A DNA stretch of 64,000 nucleotides from Megamerina dolium (Eukaryota > Arthropoda > Insecta > Diptera > Megamerinidae), in contig OY978525.1 of assembly GCA_963854835.1 (NCBI GenBank), positions 63,779,355 through 63,843,354 on the forward strand, in the 5' to 3' direction. Positions within the stretch are counted from its first letter, which is position 1, and every line of letters begins with the position of its first letter. Shown here piece after piece: positions 22,679 through 32,574 of the stretch. Both the position numbers and the translations under genes were made by a program. The notes below the pieces were generated by a model that was given only the letters and a program-made list of their open reading frames with translations, ran no database searches and was not told where the DNA came from.

Positions 22679-24829
22679 GGTCTGGATAGCAATGTTTGGA
22701 GTAACATCGATTGATTTTTCATCATTTCTTGCATCATTGTTTGCATTGAGTTCATGAATTGGTTCATATTCTGAATCAATGTTTGAAGCAAATGTTCAAG
22801 GGTACTTGGCTGTTGGGTGGGCAGTGAGTGTTTCTGCTCATTATTTACATTGCTTTGTTGGTGTGGGTTTTGTTTTAACACGCTAGCGTATGAATTGGTT
22901 TGATTCTTGTTTGGGATTGCAGAGAAGAATTGTGTTGCATCAATATTTTGTCTCTTACTTGAGTTGAGTATCTGAGTTTGCTCAACTGGTTTTAGAGGTT
23001 GATTGCTAACGGAGAAATTTAGCTTTAGGGTTGTATATACTGGGCAACCTCTATAATTTGCGGTGTGATTACCTCCACAATTGCTGCATTTTTTCATGCT
23101 AGCATCGCCTTTAGATTTTGGGCATATGTTTGATTTATGGAGATCTCCACAAATCACACAAACAGCTGGCAGGGTACAATATGTCTTAGTATGTCCATAT
23201 TCTTGGCAGTTGCTGCACTGAGGAGGTCCAGTTCTCTTATGGGGTTCTTCGATTGTGATTTTGCGATGCAATAAATATCGAATTTTATATATGGGGTACT
23301 TCACCTTTTTTTAGGGGTTTTGTTTCAGGCTGAAGCTCAATACGATAATACGGTTGAGGTATATTGCTCTTGTTGAGAATGTTGAATACTGTTTTGGCTT
23401 GAAACCCTTCTTCCTGGAGGGCAAGTTTGATTTCGTTAATATCAACGTTGGGTTCGACGCCTTTGAGTACAACGATTAAGCCCTTACTACTTTTTAGCTG
23501 ATATGTGTAGTAATTCTTTTTTACAGCATCAAATTCCGCTATTACTTTGCGATAATGAGTTTCGCTGTAGATTTGCTCTTTTGTTTCCTCAATTTGGCCT
23601 TTGCGAATAGGAACAACATGGAAATTCTTTGGTCCTATAAGACTTGTAATTCTAGAAATTAACTTATCTGAGTTGCGTTCTCTCAAGAAAATGGGTGGGG
23701 GTTTGAAATTTTTCTTGGAGATAATATTTTCGTCACTTTCATCACCTGAAAGCAGAGCGTATCTATTTTCCGAACTAGTAGGGACAGTGTTCTGTTTTTG
23801 AATTTTTGTTGAATTCATTTGTTTTGAATTTTGCGGACTTCTCTTTCGCTTTACTACAGTAATGTAGCGATCAATACCAGTTTGAACAGCAACTGGTTCT
23901 TTATTAGTCATCGCACTAGTTGCTTTAACTACTGGGTCATGCACTTCAGTAGAAGTGCCGTTATTTGATTGCTTTGATGTTGTAGCTGTTGGTGTTACAG
24001 CAGGAGAAGCACATTGTACACTCCACGGTATAGAGGGAGATAGTATATCACGATAGAACAAATTATTTTTTTTGTCTGTATTTATTGTTGTTGCAAAATT
24101 TGATGAATTTTTAATATGTGCACGCAAAAGATTTGCACTGTTATGCTGCAACTAGCCACCGACGTAAAAACGTAGAACGTGTCAGCTGACACGACCTATC
24201 TTATGGGAATGCCGTGTTAACGAAAACTCACCAACGTAGGACGGTGACGTAGACGTTGCTCGTAGCGGAGAGAATCAACAGCAATTTGATTTTTTACGTA
24301 AAAACGTGTCAGCTGATCGCTCTATATGTGTACAGGGTTACCAGCTTAGACTTTTATAAATGAATAAAAACTTAACTAAAAAACTTTAGTTTTTTTTTTA
24401 ATTAATCAAAACTATTATCGTGTTTAGTTATTTATTAAAATATACTTCACGTATATTAATTTTTTTTTAGTTTATAACATATATATTATGAAATTTGATC
24501 ATGAAAATGGTAAGTGTGATTAAAAGCATGCACGCACAGTGTTACATGGCAACATTGTTATGTATGTATATAAGAAAGAACAGTCGATTTCTCCGTCGCT
24601 GCTACGGGCATAACTTTTGACAAATTTTTGCTCTTACGTACGAACGGTACGTACGTACGCTACGTCGGTGGCTAGTTGCAGCATTACTTTCACTTGTGCA
24701 GTGTGTATCAACTGTTTTATTTGATAATGCACTTATCGGGGGGGTTTGCGCGGGTGATTGCAAATTATTGTTTACACACACATTAACAGGCGATTGCCGT
24801 TGCCGGAGAGGAGAGCGCTGAACACTCAT
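22675..24829 (-). pseudogene. Jockey ORF1 (Gag-like RNA-binding protein), interrupted
   Basis: ORF1 binds the element RNA and forms the ribonucleoprotein. The N-terminal piece starts at the ATG near 24829 (M-S-V-Q-R-S-P-L) and runs about 50 residues to 24690, where a 0.5-kb insert with inverted ends begins. The main part resumes near 24148 and is open to 23285, then shifts frame near 23292 and continues to the stop at 22675. Three cysteine-knuckle motifs lie at about 23215-23030: C-S-N-C-Q-E-Y-G-H-T-K-T-Y-C, C-V-I-C-G-D-L-H-K-S-N-I-C and C-S-N-C-G-G-N-H-T-A-N-Y-R-G-C. A Q/M-rich tail follows. Confidence 0.85.
24150..24692. mobile_element. MITE-like insertion with inverted ends in Jockey ORF1
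   Basis: GCTGCAACTAGCCACCGACGTA at about 24146-24167 recurs as its reverse complement at about 24664-24685. About 0.5 kb lies between, without an ORF and with an AT-rich centre. Removing it would bring together the two parts of the Jockey Gag frame (24829-24690 and 24148 on). Because the inverted match runs through the presumed target bases, the exact ends and duplication are unresolved. Confidence 0.55.
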
Positions 24830-25189
24830 ATTATAAACAAAATGTTTGCAAATTATATTATTTTATTTGTTTTTTTTTTTTTCTAAAAATCAAAAGAAAG
24901 ACGTCCACTCTTATTGGTGACTTTCGCGAAAAAAAAAATGCTTTTGAGATAAACGCGTTTAAAGTTAAAATGCTACATTGTACTCACATCAGCATCTTAG
25001 TCGGCTATTCCTGGCTTTAGTGAGATAAATATGTTGTGGATCGAAAAATACGATTGCACAAATATTCTAAGCATTTATACCTTTCATTTCATCAAGAAAA
25101 AAAAAGTCGATTTTTTGAAAAAAAAAAAAAAAAAGAGGAGAACCTCCCCTTAAGATAATTTGGTGAAAACCGCTTTTTAAGTGAAGTAT

Positions 25190-25420
25190 GGAAAACCAAT
25201 CATTGAATTGATGTCCTAGCCCAATCGAATTGGGCTAGGACATCATTTATCTCAGGTATTGGGTATCTATCTGAAATTGTTGATTCATTGATTTTCCGAT
25301 AATCAATAACCATTCTATATTTTTTCTCGCCGGATGCATACGCTTTTGTGGTACTATCAAAACCGGTATAATGTAAGGTGATAGAGATTTGCGGATAATT
25401 TCATCCTTTAGTATTTGTGC
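25190..25420 (-). pseudogene. Gypsy RT N-terminal remnant
   Basis: In minus-strand frames with one shift, R-M-V-I-D-Y-R-K-I-N (RT motif) is seen near 25320-25290, then P-I-P-E-I-N-D-V-L-A near 25265-25235. It ends at a 35-bp palindrome. Upstream D-E-I-I-R-K-S-L-S-P-Y is in another frame near 25410-25380. It belongs with the protease at 25753-25980. Confidence 0.7.
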
Positions 25421-25752
25421 TATTTGTTTTTATAGTTTCTCTTTTAGTGACATGGGATATTGATAAAATTTCGAGTATATTAGAGTTTCAATCATCGTTC
25501 GTATTTCAGCGTGGATTCTGCTGGTACGTTAACTTTTCAGCTGATTCAGCGAATAATTTTTTGTGTATCGTAGTGAGTGCTTTTATTGCTGGTGCTGGAT
25601 TTTGATATTGTTGATTAATTGTGTCGGCTGTTGTTTTATCTTTACGCGAGTTTTGTCTTTTAATTCCATGTAATTATATTCTAAAAAATGTTTGCAGATA
25701 GTGCTTTTAGGCTATCGTTACCTAGTATTTCGTGAAAGTTTTTGAGTGTAGG

Positions 25753-25980
25753 TTAAAGAAAGAATTTTAGATTGTTGTGGGGGTTGTTAAAGAGATTCGC
25801 TATGGTGTATTGAGTGATTTTGACGTTTTCAGCTAAGGAACTTGTAAAGAAGGTTTTATTATTAGGTATGGGCTTAGTAACTAATTTAGGTTGTATATAA
25901 TTTTTACTTGATCCGGTGTCCATCAGTATTTTTAGTACTTCGCCACTTTTGTTTTTTACTTCGAAATACGGTAGCGCCAC
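25753..25980 (-). pseudogene. Gypsy retropepsin fragment
   Basis: A 75-residue open frame has the aspartic protease motif L-M-D-T-G-S-S-K-N-Y-I and the downstream hydrophobic strand. Retropepsins act as dimers on Gag-Pol; only the first half is convincing here. It is followed at 25420 by RT pieces and preceded at 26067-26345 by gag sequence, so the order is that of a Ty3/gypsy element on the minus strand. Confidence 0.75.
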
Positions 25981-26066
25981 AATCTATGGTAGTGAAGCCA
26001 ACGTTTTCTGAGGGGTTCACCTAGATTTGATGAAGCTGTATCTATATTGCTATATTGTTGATAGTA

Positions 26067-26345
26067 TCAGGCATTATAAGATAGTTTCTTTGATATTGGT
26101 ATGGAATTGTGGCTCTTTGAGGTTGTGGTCTGGGTGGTCTTGGTTGGGGTTAGTGGGGGTTGGGTGTAGTTATCATTTCTTCGTTGCCAATTATTTTTCG
26201 GGGGTGGTCTCGATTGTTGGAGTATGTATCCTAGATTAGGATACATGATACGTGTTTTTTGAAGTACGTTATTTTTACATGGTGGGAGTGGTGGTGCTGC
26301 TAGATAAATCATATGTGGTTTCCTTTCAACAATTTGTGTGTTCAT
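26067..26345 (-). pseudogene. Gypsy gag C-terminal fragment (probable)
   Basis: A 92-residue frame rich in P, Q, N, T and basic residues ends just before the protease. Composition and position suit the nucleocapsid end of a gypsy Gag without a CCHC box; I see no recognised domain. Further gag is cut off by a mariner fragment at 26495. Confidence 0.45.
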
Positions 26346-26494
26346 AACATAGTTAGTTCTGTAGTTGTGGTTTTCAAATTTCGTGCAAAGTTGTAGTGCT
26401 TTTTAACAAAACTTCTAAGTTATTCCGTTAACGATCTATGGATTCGTTCTTAGGAACCATTTGCTTGTAATATAATACGAAAACAAGTAATACG

Positions 26495-27035
26495 AGGGGA
26501 CTAACAAAAGTTCGTTAAGCTGCATGAATAAAAACACCCCAAAAATTTTTTGATTTGTTATTTTTAATCTTTAGTATTTTTTATATTTTCTACATAATCA
26601 CCCTTAATTTCAATACATGTTTTTAATATGTAGATCCACTGATCAAAGCAATACTCGAAATCATGTTTTTATAGCTTGTTAAGTTCTACGTTAACCGCAT
26701 TGATTATCTCTGCATTGCTACCAAAGTCTTTTCCCTTCAAATTTTTCTTAATGTTTGGAAATAACAAAATATAACACGACGCCATATTCGGGGAATATGG
26801 TGACGAGCGAATTTCTTCGAGGCTAGAAAGCTCAATAAAGTTACTTGTCATTTCAGCAGTGCGAGCTGGCGTATTGTCATGGCGCAAAAGTAGCGCAGTT
26901 TCTCTTTGTATCTGTTACCCAACAAATTTTCGAACACTTTTGGTAAGCAATCTTCAGTATACCATTTCGCAGTTACTGTCTGACAAGTATTTAGGGGAAT
27001 AACAGCTACAATTCTTACTCTAGTGAAGTAAACCG
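26495..27035 (-). pseudogene. Mariner transposase 3' part (mellifera-like)
   Basis: Reading 27035 to 26530 with frameshifts: L-P-K-V-F-E-N-L-L-G-N-R, then H-D-N-T-P-A-R-T-A (second Asp region), then S-P-Y-S-P-N-M-A-S-C-Y-I-L-L-F-P, where the third catalytic Asp has been lost, then the usual I-K-K-N-L-K-G-K. The end TACGAGGGGACTAACAAAAGTTCGT at 26491-26515 looks like a mariner inverted repeat. The 5' half is missing. A 10-bp hairpin (GTGAAGTAAA/TTTACTTCAC) sits at about 27025-27051. Confidence 0.75.
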
Positions 27036-27083
27036 CTACTTTACTTCACTACATTGCTGACTTTTGTTGCCTTGCTTTTACAG

Positions 27084-27803
27084 CTAGATTTGCTCGTTTT
27101 GAACTCCATATGGTGTATGCTGAATTTCCAATTCCAGCTCGATGAGTTTTGTTACCGTCCTTTGAGCTGTATGTGGGCGAGTGTTGTCGTGCAGAAGCAG
27201 TGGAGACAACCTATTAACCAATCGTGTCTGCAACTCGGCCAAATTTTCCATCATTTCCTCTAACTGCGTGCAGTATGTTTCAGCAGTATTTGATGTGCCA
27301 GGTCTCATGAAAGAGTAGTGGATAACACCTGAAGTAGACCACCAAACAGTCACCATTAGCTTCTTTTGATGGAGGCTTGGCTTAGGGTGGAAACGGGGGG
27401 ATTCTTCAGCATCTAAACATTGATGTGAACATTTGCGATTATTATACTGGATCGACTTTTCATCACAAGTCACTATCCGTTTAAGAAATTGTTCAGTTTT
27501 GTGTCGGCAGAACAGTGAAAAGCAAAATTCGAGTCGCCGTTGATTTTTTTGATCGGTTAATTTATGAGGTACCCATTTGTCTAATTTTTTATCCTTTCCA
27601 ATTTCCCCTAAATGACGCAATATGGTTTTCTTGTAAACATTAAACATCGTTGCCATCTCCTTAGCACTTTCAGCCGGGTTAGCCTCCACAGCTGCTTTCA
27701 GGTCATCATTGTTAACCTTAGATTCAGGTCGACCGCAGAAAAAAAATAATAAACGCAAAAAATAAACGCGGCCTACTGAGACATACATTTTTAAAGTTAA
27801 CAT
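27084..27803 (-). pseudogene. Mariner transposase, cecropia/SETMAR-like, 3'-truncated
   Basis: The open 239-residue frame contains the second helix-turn-helix, W-V-P-H-K-L, I-V-T-C-D-E-K-S-I (first Asp), M-V-T-V-W-W-S, I-H-Y-S-F and L-L-H-D-N-T-R-P-H-T-A (second Asp). It then loses homology after H-T-P-Y, before the third Asp. The first helix-turn-helix is also truncated. The frame is open across the preserved part. It abuts the mellifera-like fragment at 27035. Confidence 0.88.
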
Positions 27804-27829
27804 TAACTGATTTCACTCACTTCATATGC

Positions 27830-28434
27830 CACTGATCAGCAGGGAGTGAGCGGAAATGCCGGTAGGCTTGCTGCGGTTGGATGGCAAAATTGTCTGTGGA
27901 TTGCGTAGCTGGTAGAGTTGGTGGCAGCAAATGTCTCCTTTCAGGCACCTTTTGCACTTATTTTTACGTTCTCGTGAAAAGTAATTTAATTAAACGGTTT
28001 TGTCTTTCTTGTTTCTAATTTATTATCCCAAATCACTATTTATACAATTTACTTCCAATAAACTTTAACTTTTAACTTGAATTTGGGATTGGGAAAAATA
28101 TGCACGCACTTGACTAAATTCTTATCACCACAATAATCAAAACAAAATCAACCACACAAACAAAAAGAGAAGAAAGCACATGGAGAGTGTGAAAGAGAAA
28201 GTGGAGAATAGGAAAAAATAAACATGTGGATTGAGAGCGATTAGAGTGGAGGAACGGGAAAAAGAAATATACGGAGAGAGATAGAGAGAGTGGAGAAAAG
28301 AAAATAAAACAGTACAGGGATATGATAGGAATGGGAAGAGTTAGCAGCACCGGTGGTGCCAGATTACCACTCAACCCATTCCCTCATTTTAGGGGGGAAA
28401 GTACCCAAGTAGGCGCAAATTCAATCTGACGTAG
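27830..28434 (-). repeat. BEL/Pao-type solo LTR
   Basis: On the minus strand the stretch begins TGTCTACGTCAG at 28434 and ends near GCCTACCGGCATTTCCGCTCACTCCCTGCTGATCA at about 27830. Both ends match the LTRs at 12738-13752 and 51050-53437 (TGTCTACG start; CCGGCAT near the end). There is a GA-rich middle. No internal BEL sequence adjoins it, so it is probably a solo LTR of a related subfamily. Target duplication not determined. Confidence 0.6.
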
Positions 28435-28439
28435 ACAGC

Positions 28440-28790
28440 CACACCCAATAACTTTTAATTAGTGTGTACTAGTAAAATGAGTTTTCTTTTTTTGCTCCGC
28501 ACGACACTATATGAACACATCATCTGCATCAGAGACTCCGGAACAATACTCATGATTAATGCTATTAGATGTCGAAGATGTGTTAACAGTCCAAAGACTT
28601 CTGAGTTCCGATTTCTATCTGCTTTGGTCTTCAGCTAATATTGCTGGATGTGCGGATGTTTCAACAGTCTCTATGGACACCTGAGTACCAAGTACCACTA
28701 TCCTAATATCGTGTATGGACGATGTATCAACAATCTTTATAGCCACATAACTAACATCTTCCACTACTGTTCGCCTAGATTTCGCGTGAT
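28440..28790 (-). pseudogene. Gypsy protease-region fragment, same family as 46330-46662
   Basis: DNA such as AGTAAAATGAGTTTTC, GAACACATCA and ATCAGAGACT repeats, with substitutions, the minus-strand protease region at 46440-46660. Frames are broken. It adjoins an LTR of the same family at 28795, with gag missing between them. Confidence 0.6.
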
Positions 28791-28794
28791 TCAG

Positions 28795-29365
28795 GTATTT
28801 TGTACTATTTTACTACAACACTTAATAAGGACCCAACGGATAAAGTCTTAATTTTTCAATGGCATAAGTATGTAACACACAAGATTCACACCAGTACATG
28901 AACTGGGAGACACGTGTTTCTTTGTTACTCAAGAAGGTATTAAACCGTGAGGAACCGTCGAGCCTAAGCCTCTAAGTGTTGGGATTATCTATACTTGCGC
29001 TATTTAATATTGTTGTTCATTTTTAGTCCTTTTCACTTTATTTTATTTTACAATCACATATTTTACTAACACTGGAGAGCCGCGTACGGATCACAGTATT
29101 TTATTATTCACTAATTCTTGTCCATTAACAATTTACAATTCTCCGCTACTTCAGTAAGCTAACAGCTTATATGCAATATTTCTTAAATCTATCCACATAC
29201 AAATCTACCCACATACCAGCCTACAATCCACAAACCAAAATCGATACCTACCAAATGTGTGTATATATATATCGTACGTACTCATTATTATGGAAAATAA
29301 CTTTTCAATACTCACACATGAGTGGTCCACTTGACTGTAGTTATTAAGGTATGCCTAAACATTGT
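28795..29365 (-). repeat. Gypsy LTR copy 1 (diverged)
   Basis: The stretch shares many blocks with the LTRs at 30010 onward and 48225 onward, for example TTTGTACTATTTT(A/T)C, ACTGGAG(A/G)GCC, AAGCTA(A/G)CAGCTTATAT and TCCACATA(C/T). It is more diverged than those two, and is interrupted by a SINE at 29366. Confidence 0.6.
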
Positions 29366-29645
29366 AGCTCTGATTCTGATCTGTAGGTCATGGGTTCAGT
29401 CCCCGGCTGAAGCATAACAGATTTAATATCGAAAAGATTTTCTTTCGAACCCATATGTCGGCAAGCAATTGGCAATTCTTCCGGCAGTAATCATTTGCCA
29501 TGGAAAAGTTTTGAAAAGAATTCTGTGACAAAGCTCAGAAAAAGTGATGACGCAAGACTAAAATAAGTAGCTCCCATCTAATACTGTCCAAAATTTAATA
29601 CACACAACAGTAATGAAAGAGAAGCTCTGCCAAAGAGCCTTCGGG
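29366..29645 (+). repeat. tRNA-derived SINE copy, promoter-damaged
   Basis: GTAGCTC...TTCTGATCTGTAGGTC(A)TGGGTTCAGTCCCCGGCTGAAG matches the head of the SINE at 60234-60634, but about 19 bp covering the end of the A box and following arm are deleted. The body (GATTTTCTTTCGAAC, CCGGCAGTAA, CTGTCCAAA(A)TTTAA, AACAGTA) aligns along the whole length. The TTAGG-type tail is not present. Confidence 0.8.
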
Positions 29646-29649
29646 GATT

Positions 29650-30005
29650 ATAAATGACACATACTTTTTTTAATTATAATAATTTTTTCTTTTTTTTTCC
29701 CTTTTTTTGCAACGATCCGTTGCTGACAGGCTAATACGGTCGGTATGATTATGATGCGAATAAAAACTTTAGCCCGACATTTCGTCGCTTTATTGGCACC
29801 TTCTTCATGGGCAAGTTTATTTTGTTCTATAAGTTGTATAATTTTTTATAATTAGGATATACACCACAACATTATAATGAATTATTAATTAGAAAGTCAG
29901 ATCTAAATATATAGATTGTTATCATTATATTTATAATTCACAAATATTTACATAATACACCTCACATAAAACACAACACAAAACATATTACCCAAAATGA
30001 AATTG
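29650..30005. other. AT-rich spacer
   Basis: Polypyrimidine run and AT-rich DNA; no coding frame or repeat identified. Confidence 0.5.
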
Positions 30006-31149
30006 TTTATAAAAGCAAACTAAACTAAATATCTAACGGCTAGGCTCAAGGATGTAACGCATAAGATTCGCAGCTAAACCCAAGCTCCTAAATAGTCTTC
30101 GACACTATAACACTGGTTAGCTGAAATAAAACAGGGTTAATTATATGATACTTGCCCTTTTAGGTCTGCACTTTATTCCTGGTACTTTTCACTTTCAGTT
30201 ATAATTACTTTACACCTTTATACTAAAACACTTTTACACTAATACTGGAGGGCCTCGTAAGGATCGCAGTATTTTACAATTGCTTACACGCTAACGCTTC
30301 ACAACTTGGAACAAGATTCACAACTGAAAAGCGCTTGCCTTCAATAAGCTGGCAGCTTATATACCATTTTTCTAATACTATCCACATATCGATCTACCCA
30401 TATACCAACATATAACATACAATAATATATTCACACCACATGTGTGTATCCCGGACGGTCTGATCCTACGGGATCGGGTACTATAGCTGGGCTCTAAGCT
30501 ACCGGGGGGGTCGGCAGGTCGCGGATAGCCGGACGGCCTGTAGTAGCAGGTTAATTGCGAGATAAGTTTAAACGAATAAGCAATCCCCGACGATGAGCGG
30601 CAGGAATGGAGGAGGCGGTATAAAAGCCAGCGAGTCCTATGAAATTCCTGTGACAGTGGCGAGCCGACACCGCCTCTTTGAATTATGTGTCCCCCTCATC
30701 ATGCATGGGCATGATGAGTTATAAAAAAACCCATGCGCGACGGTTTCCATAATGGACGGCTTCCTGGTCAGCGTCTGTACACCATGTTAGGTGCGGCTGT
30801 TAAATCGACCGGTATACTCCGCGGCGCACTGGGAGTCCTTCAGAACCTCAACAGCTTTCTCTGCTGTTGGGAGGATGAGGGTGATGTGAGCTTCCTCTGC
30901 CGAGGTGTTAGCCGCGGTGGGTATCAGTAACCAGCCCCTTCGGGCCTTAGTCAGGAAGTGTGTATTGGACGCAGGAGTTGTAGCCTGCGTTGCTCCGGGC
31001 GAGCGCCGGTTCGTCCGTGTTTTCCGGAACCGGTAAAGCGAAGGACAGGCCTCCGGGAACTGGGGTAGGGGCATTGTCCCCGAGGGTATACCCGCTCCTG
31101 TCTATTTCGGCCCGCCCCCCTACACACGATGCGCTGGTACAGAAAGTAA

Positions 31150-32574
31150 ATGGAGAACAAATTGAGAAACAACAAAAACAATAGCAGCAATATAGGTGGC
31201 ATCACCATGAGCAGTGGTACTCAAAGTCCTTGCGATGGTGGTAGCAAGATACCTGGAGCTGAGCCGCCCAAGAAGACACCGATACCGAGTGAAGATGGCA
31301 AAACTGTCGAAGTTGACCCTTTTAAGCGTGCACCAAGACTGGTGCGGTCGCCGAAAACTGCGGAAAAGCCAGTAAGAGCAAAGTCTTCGCCACCTGCGAT
31401 GCAAGATAGCACGCCTATGGCTACAACGACGCAATCGAGTGCCGATATCATGTCAGAATTAGGTGAGGCAATCAGGAAGTTGACTGAAGCCATGCGACTA
31501 CCGCAACGATCAATCAACAACCAAATCAGGGATCTGCTCAGTTCAGTAACGCGACTTCACGAACGTGCCCGAGAAGAGTATAATAAAAGCAAAGAAAATA
31601 GACGAAATGTTCCCCTCAGGCTAACATCTATAGGATCAACGCCGAAGAGGCCCCGCGAGGACGAGCAGCTGACACGGAAAACACCACCCAAGAGGAACAG
31701 AGCCACTCACGAGGAAGTGCAAAAGCCGACGGATAACACGAGCAAAAGCGATGGAGGCAATAATAGTCCTGCCAAAGAGAAAAAGAAAACAGAGAGCTGG
31801 GCGCAGGTCAAACGCAAAACGCAGAACCCTAAGAAGAAGGCGACCTATACACCGCCTCCGTGACCAGACGCGATAATCATTGCACGTGCTGGAAATATGT
31901 CATACAGTGACATACTTAAAGCTGTGAAAAAGAATGATGCTCTACATGAACTCGGTGAGAACGTTGCACGGATCAGAAAGACGGCGAAAGGCGAAATTTT
32001 GCTTGAACTGAAGGAGGCCCAGATGACAAACATGGGAGTATATGAAAAGGAAATAAATAAGGTGCTCGGTGATCAAGCGCAGACTCGGGCGCTAACCCAT
32101 GAGGTATCGTTGGAGATCCGAGATCTAGATGAAATTACCACCAAGGAGGATATTGTCGAGGCGATACGATCGCAAATAAAGGAGTTAAGTTTCTTCGACG
32201 AAAGAGCGATCAAAAACATCAGGGAGGCATATGCAGGTACGCAGACTGCGGTGGTAAGCCTTCCGGCGTTGAACGCAAGACAACTTCTTGATGCTCGTAA
32301 GATCAAAATTGGATGGGTGGTGTGCCGAATAAGGGAAAAACCGAACCTAAAGAAGTGTTTCAGGTGCCTAGAATATGGGCATGTGGCGAGGGCGTGCAGC
32401 AGCACAGAAGATAGGAGCCAAAGTTGCATCAAATGTGGGGAAAAGGGTCACTTCGCAAAGACATGCGATAAAAAGCCATTCTGTGGAGCATGCAAAATCA
32501 ACGGGAAGGATGCGGGTCACCAAATCGGCAGTAGGAAGTGTCCCCTATATCAAGCAGCGTGCAAAAGGATATAA
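31150..32574 (+). pseudogene. Waldo-like ORF1 (Gag), one in-frame TGA
   Basis: From the ATG at 31150 the frame runs to 32574, interrupted only by TGA at 31861-31863 (context P-P-stop-P-D-A-I-I-I-A-R). The first half is lysine, serine and proline rich. The second half has the R1-type Gag core and three zinc knuckles at about 32350-32570: C-F-R-C-L-E-Y-G-H-V-A-R-A-C, C-I-K-C-G-E-K-G-H-F-A-K-T-C and C-G-A-C-x9-H-x6-C. The product would bind element RNA in the nucleus. The TGA is probably a CGA-to-TGA change. The stop TAA overlaps the ORF2 ATG. Confidence 0.9.

Larger units (their letters stand above)
19876..24850 (-). mobile_element. Jockey-clade non-LTR retrotransposon, nearly full length
   Basis: The minus-strand order is ORF1 (24829 to 22675), ORF2 (22678 to 20030), a short 3' UTR and a poly(A), seen as the T-run at 19878-19890. 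The two ORFs overlap as ATGA at 22678-22675, a stop-start arrangement typical of this clade. Only a few lesions break it: a small inverted-repeat insertion near the ORF1 start, one frameshift in ORF1 near 23292, and one TGA in ORF2. There are no other breaks in about 5 kb, so it is relatively young. Confidence 0.9.
19246..25153. mobile_element. TTAA-flanked foldback-type element that hosts a Jockey
   Basis: TTAA at 19246-19249 and 25150-25153 bracket DNA that does not belong to gypsy pol. The two ends share, inverted, a TTTCAAAAAATCG(C/A) block next to a poly-T run (19264-19285; 25095-25125). This looks like a short non-autonomous TTAA element of which the outer parts (19246-19870; 24880-25150) survive around an inserted Jockey. 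The gypsy RT frame stops at one side and is picked up at the other with about 100 residues missing, so the gypsy was already damaged. The call is tentative. Confidence 0.4.

Noticed and set aside
31150..32574. Two separate genes for the Waldo-like ORF1
   Set aside because: The two open parts are in the same frame with one TGA between them, so this is one ORF with a nonsense change.
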